DNA from: JBCDBD01 sp039184335
GTDB lineage: Bacteria > Bacteroidota > Bacteroidia > Flavobacteriales > Flavobacteriaceae
DNA length: 64,000 bases
Reading direction: 5' to 3'
Assembly: GCA_039184335.1 (NCBI GenBank)
Contig: JBCDBD010000002.1
Coordinates: 124,001 to 188,000 of the forward strand
Made by a program: the position numbers and the translations under genes. Below, in pieces: positions 1-7,216 of the stretch (the stretch's first letter is position 1; each line of letters begins with the position of its first letter). The notes under the pieces were generated by a model. That model was not told the origin of the DNA. It saw only the letters and a program-made list of their open reading frames with translations, and ran no database searches.

Positions 1-1020
1 TTTTGCATTGTTAGACAGCGTCGTTGAATCTTTGTCAATGCCCATTGACTTCATTGAAATATCAAAGTTCACCCTTGCAAGTTCATCTCTAAGTGCTATA
101 ATCTGTTTGCTTGACAAGCGCTTTTTTTCATGGGTTTCCAATTTTGATTCCAATGTTTCCAAGACTGCCTTTGAAGCAAAATGCTTGATATATACTTTTT
201 GATATTCGAGCTCAAAGTGCTCTTTTTCTGATGCAATATGTTTGGTCTGCTCGTAATAGTTGATGATGTTATGGGAACGATTGAACTCCAACAGTTCGTC
301 TTCAGCTCCCCTTAGATCCATCGTCGATGCGTTCAACTGGCCTTCAAAATATTTTACCACGGCATCAGACTGGTTCACCTTGATATCTGCATTGAGCTTT
401 ACAAATACCTCTGTTAGTATCAATAGGGTATTTTGACAGATAGCCGGGTCTTCTGATTCAAACTCAATATCTACAAAATCACTACTGAGTACACGACGTA
501 CACTGATACGACCTAATATTTTTTCAATGCTGTAATCGGGGTGGGTCAAATTGATCAGCTCATAAATAAAGTTGGTGTGGTTAGATTCTTTGAGCTGTAG
601 AAAATTAATATAGGTTTTTTCTGGGTTTCCCTTGACCACAAGGGCCTTGACTTCATCGGGCACTATCTGCATCAGTGCCTGATATTTTTCATGCGAAATA
701 ATCTTTGTGTTGGCACTGTCCAATGCCATATGCTGGGTAAAAAGCTTTAGTGCCACGGTCTCTATGGTTGTCCGGGCCTTGATCAAGTTCAGTAGGTTAT
801 CATAGGCTGTATTGGTGGCGCGAAAATCCAGTTTCGTATTATCCAATTCTATGGTCGATCCTGAAGCAATGCCTGTATAGACCCGGGCTTTTGAATGGAA
901 TACCTTAGGCTGGTCCTTGGTGAGATAGAATACCAACGAAGCCAAAACAATGGGAACTGCCATCAGCAGGCCAACATGCCTGAGCAACAATCGAACAAAA
1001 AATAACAGATTGAACTTCAT
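1..1020 (-). CDS. Wzz/GumC-type polysaccharide chain-length protein (C-terminus outside window)
   Basis: The reading frame is open from the ATG at 1020 to the window edge, 340 codons without a stop, so the gene is truncated at its 3' end by the window. The product begins MKFNLLFF, has a transmembrane helix at about residues 11-35 (RLLLRHVGLLMAVPIVLAS), then a long periplasmic part with a helical, charge-rich stretch at about 200-330 (for example GAEDELLEFNRSHN and ASEKEHFELEYQ). This layout is that of polysaccharide co-polymerases, which set chain length or drive export of surface polysaccharide in the inner membrane. It starts two bases after the TolC-like gene and is the last visible gene of the EPS operon. 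Family assignment rests on architecture rather than a diagnostic motif. Confidence 0.75.
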   Translation of the reverse strand, partial: MKFNLLFFVRLLLRHVGLLMAVPIVLASLVFYLTKDQPKVFHSKARVYTGIASGSTIELDNTKLDFRATNTAYDNLLNLIKARTTIETVALKLFTQHMALDSANTKIISHEKYQALMQIVPDEVKALVVKGNPEKTYINFLQLKESNHTNFIYELINLTHPDYSIEKILGRISVRRVLSSDFVDIEFESEDPAICQNTLLILTEVFVKLNADIKVNQSDAVVKYFEGQLNASTMDLRGAEDELLEFNRSHNIINYYEQTKHIASEKEHFELEYQKVYIKHFASKAVLETLESKLETHEKKRLSSKQIIALRDELARVNFDISMKSMGIDKDSTTLSNNAK

Positions 1021-1021
1021 G

Positions 1022-1762
1022 CTAAATTTTGAGTGCTATGCCAACGGTTCCTTCCAACGACATATACGCAACCAAAAACTCGGATCGCTGTGACTCGAAA
1101 GACAATATGGCCTGGTTCAACATTTGTTGCAATCGGGTGTATTCGGCAACATTGATGATACCGTTCGCAAAATCTTTTTCTGCCCTTATCGACTGTACCT
1201 TGTAGGTTTCAACGATAGATCCTGAGATATACAAAAGTCGGTGCGCCTTCACCAGATCATTATATTTTTTGACGATCAATTGCTCCAGTTCCAGTTCTGC
1301 GGAAGCCTTTTGAAATTTCGACTTTTCGGCTTCTGCCCTGGCGTTTTTTATTTCCCGATTTCTATTGAAAATAGATGATAAAGGAAGCTTTATGGAAGCA
1401 CCTACAACATACCTGCTTTGCTCGGTAGTGGACAGGGTTTGATTGCCTAGGTTTCCCCCAGATTGTTGATTGTTCAGGTTGTCATAAACCCCATATCCGT
1501 AAGATGCATCAAGGTTGATGTTGTTCAACCATGCCTTTTTTGCCAGGGTTACTGTACCTGACCAATATTCATAGTCTGCGTCAAAAAACTTAAGCCTTGG
1601 TGAATTCTCTTTTGCCGCGCTTATCAGGCTATCTAAGGGAGGTAATTTTTTTGATATGTCATGCTCTTGTAGCCCTTTTTCAATATAGTCTTCAATCGAC
1701 TGTGAAAATGAAAGGTTTGCAATCAAGAAAATTGCAATAGATACAGTGCCCCGAATATTCAT
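1022..1762 (-). CDS. Short TolC-family outer membrane protein
   Basis: The ATG at 1762 gives a signal peptide (MNIRGTVSIAIFLIANLSFS, cut near SQS) and lies 2 bp after the stop of the sugar transferase gene; an upstream in-frame ATG at 1816 would lie inside that gene and put 18 odd residues before the signal peptide, so I prefer 1762. The mature protein is helical, with the pattern of an outer-membrane efflux/TolC repeat (PPLDSLISAAKENSPRLK, then an amphipathic alternation). At 246 residues it is about half the usual 430-490, so only one TolC repeat is present. Placed between an initiating sugar transferase and a Wzz-like protein, it probably forms the outer-membrane exit for polysaccharide instead of a Wza-type channel. 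The export role is inferred from context. Confidence 0.7.
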   Translation of the reverse strand: MNIRGTVSIAIFLIANLSFSQSIEDYIEKGLQEHDISKKLPPLDSLISAAKENSPRLKFFDADYEYWSGTVTLAKKAWLNNINLDASYGYGVYDNLNNQQSGGNLGNQTLSTTEQSRYVVGASIKLPLSSIFNRNREIKNARAEAEKSKFQKASAELELEQLIVKKYNDLVKAHRLLYISGSIVETYKVQSIRAEKDFANGIINVAEYTRLQQMLNQAILSFESQRSEFLVAYMSLEGTVGIALKI

Positions 1763-1764
1763 AC

Positions 1765-2988
1765 CTATACATTTTCTTTTTGGAATACTGCCTTGAAGGT
1801 TCTTATAATGATCCACATGTCAATCAAAAAGGCATATTTGCTGTTAGCGTATTCCACATATTTGACATCCAATTGCTTTCGCTCCTCTGGAGACATTTTT
1901 GAGCTTCTCCCCCTGGCTTCGACCTGCCAAAGCCCGGTAATACCTGCCGGCCCATTGAACCTTTCGGTCCATTCATCAGTGGTCAGCATTTCAGCTTCAT
2001 AGAGTGGCAAGGGCCGATTGCCCACGATGGACATATCGCCTTTCAGTACATTGATCAATTGTGGTAATTCATCGATACTCAGTTTTCTAATGATCTTGCC
2101 TACCTTGGTAATACGGGGGTCATTATCAAATTTTACAAACGCACTTTTCGCGCTTTCCTTTCTTTTTTGGTTAAACGCCTGTTCATCAACCTCTTCATCA
2201 TCACCGATCAATTTGGTACCGCTTGATGGCATCACCTCGACCCCATCACTTTCTTGATTATCACCATCATGCACATATTGGTTCAAATGTTCAAACTCTT
2301 TCAACCGTTTATCGGCATCTGGATACATGGATCGCAGCTTTAGAAAATTGAATATTTGATAGCTGGTGCCTACCCTTTTCGAGATGTAGTATACCTTACC
2401 CTTTGACTCTAATCGAATAGCTAAAATGACCAACAATAGAAATGGGGCCGCAAGCAATAGAATTGTTCCTGAGAGCGCTATATCAAAGCTGCGTTTCCAA
2501 AAACCAATCTTATATTTCTTTACGTTTTCTATGTTGGATGATATTTTCTGTGCCCTTAGGTTTGATTTCAGCTCTTTTAAAAAATGTACCCTCTCCAGGA
2601 GCTGCCCAAAACTTATGGGATGTTCAAAGAAATCGTCAAAACCGTTTTCCAAGGCTTGTACCTTTTCTTCTTTACTCACCTTATTTTCAAGCAGAATCAG
2701 TGGAATTTTCTTAGCAGGATCAAAAACTTCCTGTACGTATTCATTAAACTGTCTAAGGCTATCTTTTGGAACGTTTTTTTCGCACAGAATGGCATCCACC
2801 ACTTTTGGGGCGTTCATCCATTTTTTATCGCGCAGATCACAATTGTTGTGCAACCACTTGACTGCCTGCTCTGTAGATTCAGCAATGGTAACCTCGACCC
2901 CATCTGTGGCCCTGTGGAATTCATCCACCAAGCGCTTGTTCCCCCCCACGTAAAGAAGAAATGTTTTTTTCTTGGCCAATACTTCCAT
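1765..2988 (-). CDS. Initiating sugar-phosphate transferase with N-terminal degenerate receiver domain
   Basis: The C-terminal half is a bacterial sugar transferase (PF02397, WcaJ/WbaP type) that moves a sugar phosphate onto undecaprenyl phosphate to begin repeat-unit synthesis. Visible marks are a membrane helix at about 168-190, FLKLRSM after it, DELPQL at 306-311, GNRPLP at 323-328 and GITGLWQVEARG at 349-360. Residues 1-140 fold-match a response-regulator receiver, but the acidic pair after strand 1 is GG (LLYVGGNK) and the phosphoacceptor position appears to be Glu70 (ILCEKNVP), so it is likely not phosphorylated. An acidic insert lies at about 225-265 between the conserved blocks. The gene starts 4 bp after a stand-alone CheY-like regulator, suggesting that signalling acts on the first step of EPS synthesis. 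Confidence 0.9.
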   Translation of the reverse strand: MEVLAKKKTFLLYVGGNKRLVDEFHRATDGVEVTIAESTEQAVKWLHNNCDLRDKKWMNAPKVVDAILCEKNVPKDSLRQFNEYVQEVFDPAKKIPLILLENKVSKEEKVQALENGFDDFFEHPISFGQLLERVHFLKELKSNLRAQKISSNIENVKKYKIGFWKRSFDIALSGTILLLAAPFLLLVILAIRLESKGKVYYISKRVGTSYQIFNFLKLRSMYPDADKRLKEFEHLNQYVHDGDNQESDGVEVMPSSGTKLIGDDEEVDEQAFNQKRKESAKSAFVKFDNDPRITKVGKIIRKLSIDELPQLINVLKGDMSIVGNRPLPLYEAEMLTTDEWTERFNGPAGITGLWQVEARGRSSKMSPEERKQLDVKYVEYANSKYAFLIDMWIIIRTFKAVFQKENV

Positions 2989-2992
2989 GATA

Positions 2993-3358
2993 CTACTGAC
3001 GGATTAACAATTTCTCTACCCTGATGAGCAACTCTTCAGGATTGAAGGGTTTGACCATATAGTCATCGGCTCCCAATCGCAAGCATTCTACCCTATCGGC
3101 ACTACTGTCCCTACAGCTCAATACAATGATCGGTATATCAGAAAAAATACCGGTGTGCTTAATTCTTTTGATCAGTTCAAAACCGTCCATTTCTGGCATC
3201 TCCAAATCGGTTATGATGAGATCGGGCATATTACCTTCTTGTAACCATGCGATGGCCGCCAAGCCATTTTCCATTGTAGCAACAGAATGGGACTGCCCTA
3301 AAAACTGGGCGACCAACTCACTTAAAGACTGCTTGTCATCAACAACTAGAATTTTCAT
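2993..3358 (-). CDS. Single-domain CheY-like response regulator
   Basis: This 121-residue protein is a receiver domain with nothing attached: acidic pocket VVDD at 5-8, phosphoacceptor Asp51 (LIITDLEMPEMDG), the switch Ser/Thr region IIVLSCRDS, and the conserved Lys in MVKPF. It is the first gene of the operon leading into the sugar transferase, TolC-like and Wzz-like genes, with a 4 bp gap to the next start. A stand-alone receiver can either relay phosphate or dock on a partner, and the neighbouring transferase carries a dead receiver, so a heterodimer is conceivable (inference). Kinases that could phosphorylate it lie just upstream in the H-NOX gene block. Confidence 0.93.
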   Translation of the reverse strand: MKILVVDDKQSLSELVAQFLGQSHSVATMENGLAAIAWLQEGNMPDLIITDLEMPEMDGFELIKRIKHTGIFSDIPIIVLSCRDSSADRVECLRLGADDYMVKPFNPEELLIRVEKLLIRQ

Positions 3359-3389
3359 AATTTTTTAATTTGTAGTACTTTATGATAAC

Positions 3390-3397
3390 GAAAAGTA
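3390..3397 (-). promoter_or_regulatory. Candidate -7 element of the EPS operon promoter
   Basis: Reading on the minus strand the sequence is TACTTTTC, one base off the Bacteroidota -7 consensus TAnnTTTG, 31 bp before the ATG of the CheY-like regulator. The H-NOX gene has TACTTTTA in a similar CTTACTTTT context. This is a weak call made from sequence alone; it supports separate transcription of the EPS operon after the terminator at 3511-3540. Confidence 0.3.
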
Positions 3398-3510
3398 AGT
3401 TTTTTATTACCTATAAAATATTCTATGTTGTCAAACCAAATCAACTTGTTGTAAGTAAAGTAATTATGTATGTAATACTTTTCTTATATATATCATTCGT
3501 ACAAAAACAC

Positions 3511-3540
3511 AAAAAAAGACAGCCTAGCTAAAGACTGCCT
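3511..3540 (-). terminator. Rho-independent terminator after the STAS gene
   Basis: On the minus strand AGGCAGTC, an eight-base loop and GGCTGTCT pair over eight positions, two of them G-U, and are followed directly by seven T. It lies 25 bp after the stop of the STAS gene and separates the signalling genes upstream from the CheY-EPS operon. Confidence 0.7.
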
Positions 3541-3564
3541 TCACTTTGATCAATATGTAACGAA

Positions 3565-3867
3565 TTATACCCTATCGGCACTTAAAATGTAGTCGGTTCT
3601 CGTATCGTTCATCAAACGGGCAATCTTCTCATTTTGCTTGCCCACTATTGAAATTGCCTTGTTTTGCATTGCTGCTTTCTTGTAAAGTCCTTCAAAAAAT
3701 AGTGCTACACTGGTATCCATTTCGATTACCCGTTCAAGACTGATGATGATATTCTCATTTACCTCAAGAACCAATTCGAAATACACTCGCAATGCTCCAA
3801 GATTTTGTGAAGATACCTTCCCTAATATTTCGAAGATGCCTTGATTTTCTTTAATTTCTAATGCCAT
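3565..3867 (-). CDS. STAS-domain protein (anti-anti-sigma-like)
   Basis: The 100-residue product is one STAS domain, related to SpoIIAA-type anti-sigma antagonists. The central conserved strand-turn is IISLERVIEMDTSVALFFEGL, where the usual DSSG is DTSV; a hydroxyl residue is kept but the glycine is lost. Such proteins act as phospho-switchable binding partners rather than enzymes. No anti-sigma kinase or PP2C phosphatase gene is visible in this window, so the partner is unknown. It follows the LytTR regulator after a 106 bp gap and ends at a good terminator, making it the last gene of the signalling block. Confidence 0.75.
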   Translation of the reverse strand: MALEIKENQGIFEILGKVSSQNLGALRVYFELVLEVNENIIISLERVIEMDTSVALFFEGLYKKAAMQNKAISIVGKQNEKIARLMNDTRTDYILSADRV

Positions 3868-3973
3868 TTGAAAAAAGTATAAATGTTAAACTGATCTGTA
3901 ATCCCAACATTTCCAAAAGTGCCTTATATTATAACGTAATAACTTTTAAATATTGTAATATTTTTCTTTCAAA

Positions 3974-4687
3974 TTATAATAAATTCAATCGTTGCATCAA
4001 ATAGGGCCTGTTCGAGCGGCTGATTGGTATCACACTGCGTTCGATCAATACACTATTGTCTTGAATATCGATTATTTTGGTGAAGTTGATGATAAAAGAT
4101 CGGTGTATCTGAAGAAACAACGATTCTGGAAGTTTTTCCTTTATCTTCTTCAGCGTTGAATGTACCCTGTAGAAGGTACTTGTGGTCTTTATTTCAATAT
4201 AGTCCCCTTTTGCCTCGACCAACAAGATTTCACCAAATTTTAATTTTATGAGCCGTCGATCGATGTTGATGTACAGGTCATCTTTCAACTGGGAATCAAT
4301 CGATAGGGCAATATCATTTGAAACCAATTCATCTTTAAAAGCTTCTTTAAGCTTAACGGCCATTTTCTGAAACCTTTCGCTACCTATCGGCTTTACAAGG
4401 TAATCTACAATGAAACGGTATTCATAAGCTTCAATGGCAAAGTTTTTATCAGAAGTGGTCAAAACAATCTTAGGAGGGTTCTTTAAGGTTTCGATAAAGT
4501 CAAAACCGGTAAGCTTTGGCATATGAATGTCTAAAAAAATGACATCCACCTCATTTTGATTTAGATATTTCAAGGCCTCCAAGGCATCAGGAAATTGTGC
4601 AATTACTTCAAAACCAGGTATTTTATTGCAAAGTTCACTCACTATTGCCCTTGCTGTAGCCTCATCATCTATTATTATGCACTTCAC
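3974..4687 (-). CDS. LytTR-family response regulator
   Basis: The receiver domain occupies residues 1-120 with acidic pocket IIDDE at 5-9, phosphoacceptor Asp53 (VIFLDIHMPKLTG) and the Lys of YLVKPI. Residues 135-237 form a LytTR DNA-binding domain, seen in the stretches LIKLKFGEILLVEAKGDYI and LQIHRSFIINFTKI. It is therefore a DNA-binding output of a two-component or phosphorelay system. Its ATG overlaps the stop of the Hpt gene by 4 bp (ATGA), which implies translational coupling, so it is the likely recipient of phosphate from the Hpt protein. Targets are not visible, but the EPS operon directly downstream is the natural candidate. Confidence 0.93.
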   Translation of the reverse strand: MKCIIIDDEATARAIVSELCNKIPGFEVIAQFPDALEALKYLNQNEVDVIFLDIHMPKLTGFDFIETLKNPPKIVLTTSDKNFAIEAYEYRFIVDYLVKPIGSERFQKMAVKLKEAFKDELVSNDIALSIDSQLKDDLYINIDRRLIKLKFGEILLVEAKGDYIEIKTTSTFYRVHSTLKKIKEKLPESLFLQIHRSFIINFTKIIDIQDNSVLIERSVIPISRSNRPYLMQRLNLL

Positions 4688-5013
4688 CTTATTTCCAATT
4701 TTTGAATGTATGTTTCCACAGTGTTCAATACGGCCATGAATTGGTCTTGAAGAAGGGTATTGCCCTGTTTTAGGTTTTCTTCATACTTGATTGCAAGCTC
4801 ATACCCCCCCTTAAGCCCTAAAATGCCCAATTTATGCTTGATTTTATGGACAATCGTGGCAGAATCATTGAGTTCGTTTTTTTCCAAACTATCTTCATAG
4901 TCACTCTTCTCTTTTGGAAATTCAATTTGAATAATCGAAATGAATCGTTTTTCAAATTCTTCATCTCCACCAGCAATTTGCTTGATATAATTAAGATTTG
5001 GTGTCTCAGTCAT
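4684..5013 (-). CDS. Hpt histidine phosphotransfer protein
   Basis: This 109-residue all-helical protein carries the Hpt signature: His56 in IVHKIKHKLGILG fits the HxxK(G)xxxxxG phosphotransfer helix, with a long second helix (GGYELAIKYEENLKQG). An Hpt protein carries phosphate between two receiver domains. It overlaps the upstream kinase gene by 8 bp and the downstream LytTR gene by 4 bp, so kinase, Hpt and regulator form one translationally coupled unit. Several stand-alone receivers in the same block (at 2993-3358 and 10190-10588) could complete a relay. The gene itself is clear; the direction of phosphate flow is inference. Confidence 0.85.
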   Translation of the reverse strand: MTETPNLNYIKQIAGGDEEFEKRFISIIQIEFPKEKSDYEDSLEKNELNDSATIVHKIKHKLGILGLKGGYELAIKYEENLKQGNTLLQDQFMAVLNTVETYIQKLEIR

Positions 5014-6067
5014 CGATTCTTGTTTTAATAGTAAAAAAGAATGTTGTGCCTACCCCTTCTTCAGATGACAACCACACATCCCCATTGAAATGATTTATGA
5101 TTTTTTTGACCAAAGCCAGACCGATACCGGTCGCATTGGCATCATTTTCCAGTTTTTTGAACATCCCAAAAATCCCATTCTGTAGGTGTTTTGGGATACC
5201 TTTTCCATTATCGGTGATGGTAAATAGCCACGTATCGGGGGCCTCTTGTTGAGCCGCCAAACCAATTTCACCGCTTGTCTTATGTTCTGTAGCCGTAATC
5301 GCGTTGGTCAGTAGGTTCTTGAACAGTTGCTCTAACCTGTATTTGCCCGCATAAAGTATGGGCAATTCCCCTTCAATGGTGATATTGATATTTTTAGGGA
5401 TGAATATGGTTCTTTGTATCTCTGCTACCAAATGGTTTAGATTGACCATGGTAATAGCCTCTTGCATGGAGTCTATGGTCGCATGTTTCAGTATGCCGTC
5501 AATAAGACTGTCCATTTTTGAAAGGTTTTGAAAAATCAGTTCAAAACGATCCCCACATTCTTTTCTGATGTAATCTCCGTTGTCTTCAAGCACCCATGTC
5601 AGCAATGAATGAATATTTCTGATGGGTGACTTGAGGTCATGTGATACCATATGGGCATAGTTGTTCAATGATTCATTTTGTTGCTCCAGGTTGTTGAGCA
5701 AGCTATTCTTCTCTGCGGTTATCTGCACAATCTTACCCGCTTGGTTTTCAATATCATCGACCAATTTTTGGGGATCATAGTCCACTATGGTCTCTAAAGT
5801 GCCATTGGCCCCATTTTCAATTGACGAGACGGTCTGGCTCAATGTCTGTAATATTTTTCTTTGGTTTTCCGATTCTTTGTTTAATCGGCTATTGGTCTCA
5901 TATAATTCATTTGAACTCAAGGCCGTGGCATGCTGCATCATTTGAAGCTTCTTGTCATAGTCGAGATAAGACTTGTCGATGGAATCAAAAAATACATCAA
6001 TGCCCGGGCATTTTTTTAACCCAGGTGGCAAATACTTTCTTATTTGTCTTTTCAACAACGAATGCAT
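5006..6067 (-). CDS. Cytosolic histidine kinase without sensor domain
   Basis: The 353-residue protein has no membrane helix and no recognisable PAS or GAF domain. An N-terminal helical region (about 1-130) leads into the phosphoacceptor helix with His143 (AHMVSHDLKSPIRN), followed by an HATPase domain with FKNLLTNAI, ITDNGKGIP and TGIGLALVKK. The kinase half resembles that of the four-PAS kinase at 7217-9616. It starts at the base after the stop of the FIST gene and overlaps the Hpt gene, so it probably receives its signal from the FIST protein or through its N-terminal helices rather than through an own sensor. The signal is unknown. Confidence 0.92.
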   Translation of the reverse strand: MHSLLKRQIRKYLPPGLKKCPGIDVFFDSIDKSYLDYDKKLQMMQHATALSSNELYETNSRLNKESENQRKILQTLSQTVSSIENGANGTLETIVDYDPQKLVDDIENQAGKIVQITAEKNSLLNNLEQQNESLNNYAHMVSHDLKSPIRNIHSLLTWVLEDNGDYIRKECGDRFELIFQNLSKMDSLIDGILKHATIDSMQEAITMVNLNHLVAEIQRTIFIPKNINITIEGELPILYAGKYRLEQLFKNLLTNAITATEHKTSGEIGLAAQQEAPDTWLFTITDNGKGIPKHLQNGIFGMFKKLENDANATGIGLALVKKIINHFNGDVWLSSEEGVGTTFFFTIKTRIDD

Positions 6068-7195
6068 CTATTCACTTAACAGGGTTAAGGTCATTGTTTG
6101 ATTGTGCAATTGGCATTCTTTTTTGCCCGAAAAAGGTGCCATTTCACCGTACGAATAAAACCCTGTGATCTTGGCCTGGTCACCGACCACATCGATTACC
6201 TCTTCAATCTCTTCTTCTGTTCTTTGGCTCAACACCAGTTTTCTGCCCACACAACTTACCAAAATTGCCAGCTCTGGCACATTCTTACGATCTCGCATGG
6301 CCAGTTTTGCCGCATGATGGGCACCTTCGGTAATATCGTCCATAGTCGACATCATCAACTGTACCTTGGAGTTTATAGGAACATCACCGGCCAAAATCAT
6401 TGAATTTTCTTCTTCATCAATGTTCAATATGGTGCGTACCAGTGCATCTGAATCTTCATTCTGTTGGACCTTTAACGGATATAGCAGTGCTGCTTGGGGC
6501 AATTCATTGGCTTGTTCTCCCAAATACTTTTTGTAAAGATCAAGTGCTGGAAGGCCATCTATTTCATACAGAACATTGTCTTTTGACTTGGTAATGGTCC
6601 GCTCTGGGCCAAAAGGTGTCCATCCACCATAATTGGCATAAGACACCTCTAAATCACTACCGTAAAGGCCTATGGCGACCACTTCACCCTGTTTTGGGTT
6701 TTCATTGTATGCGGTCAGCGTTTTCTCAAAACGAGCCCCGTCACCACAAAGCCCCCCCGTTATCGAAGCCGTCATCTTTTCATCGGACTCCAACCCTTCT
6801 ATGAGACCACTGCCATTGACAAAACTACCGTCAGAAACAATAAATAGGTGTTTTAGGTTTTCCTTTTCGAACCTATTGGCAATGACCTGCCCCATTTTTT
6901 CAATATCAACAAAGTCCCTTATATTTTCGCTGATTATCTTATAAACTGTCTTTTCAAATTCAATCGCTGTTAGCGTGACTGTTTCTTCTTGCACCTGTGA
7001 CCCTACAATTTCTCCCGAAGTGGAACCAAATACAATTTCGCCATCTGGATAAAATGCCTTTACCTCATCGTAGATGGTAGCTGACTCTAACATAAAACGA
7101 TCGCCAAAAACCAATACCAAAGGCTTGTTCAGGTCACTTTTATGATTAAACTTCCAAGATCCTTGCTTGGTTTTTGTTGCTTGATTTATTTTCAT
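6068..7195 (-). CDS. FIST-domain sensory protein
   Basis: The product contains FIST_N (about residues 25-190, for example LVLVFGDRFMLES and IVFGSTSGEIVG, then SITGGLCGDGARF) and FIST_C (about 215-350, LYKKYLGEQANELPQAALLYPL and ILVSCVGRKLVLSQRTEEE). FIST domains are proposed small-ligand sensors, perhaps for amino acids, and are usually coupled to signalling output domains. Here the domain stands alone, encoded 21 bp after the PAS kinase and immediately before a kinase that has no sensor. A role as that kinase's input module acting in trans fits the arrangement. The ligand cannot be read from sequence. Confidence 0.9.
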   Translation of the reverse strand: MKINQATKTKQGSWKFNHKSDLNKPLVLVFGDRFMLESATIYDEVKAFYPDGEIVFGSTSGEIVGSQVQEETVTLTAIEFEKTVYKIISENIRDFVDIEKMGQVIANRFEKENLKHLFIVSDGSFVNGSGLIEGLESDEKMTASITGGLCGDGARFEKTLTAYNENPKQGEVVAIGLYGSDLEVSYANYGGWTPFGPERTITKSKDNVLYEIDGLPALDLYKKYLGEQANELPQAALLYPLKVQQNEDSDALVRTILNIDEEENSMILAGDVPINSKVQLMMSTMDDITEGAHHAAKLAMRDRKNVPELAILVSCVGRKLVLSQRTEEEIEEVIDVVGDQAKITGFYSYGEMAPFSGKKECQLHNQTMTLTLLSE

Positions 7196-7216
7196 GATCT
7201 TCTTTTTAAGGTTATC

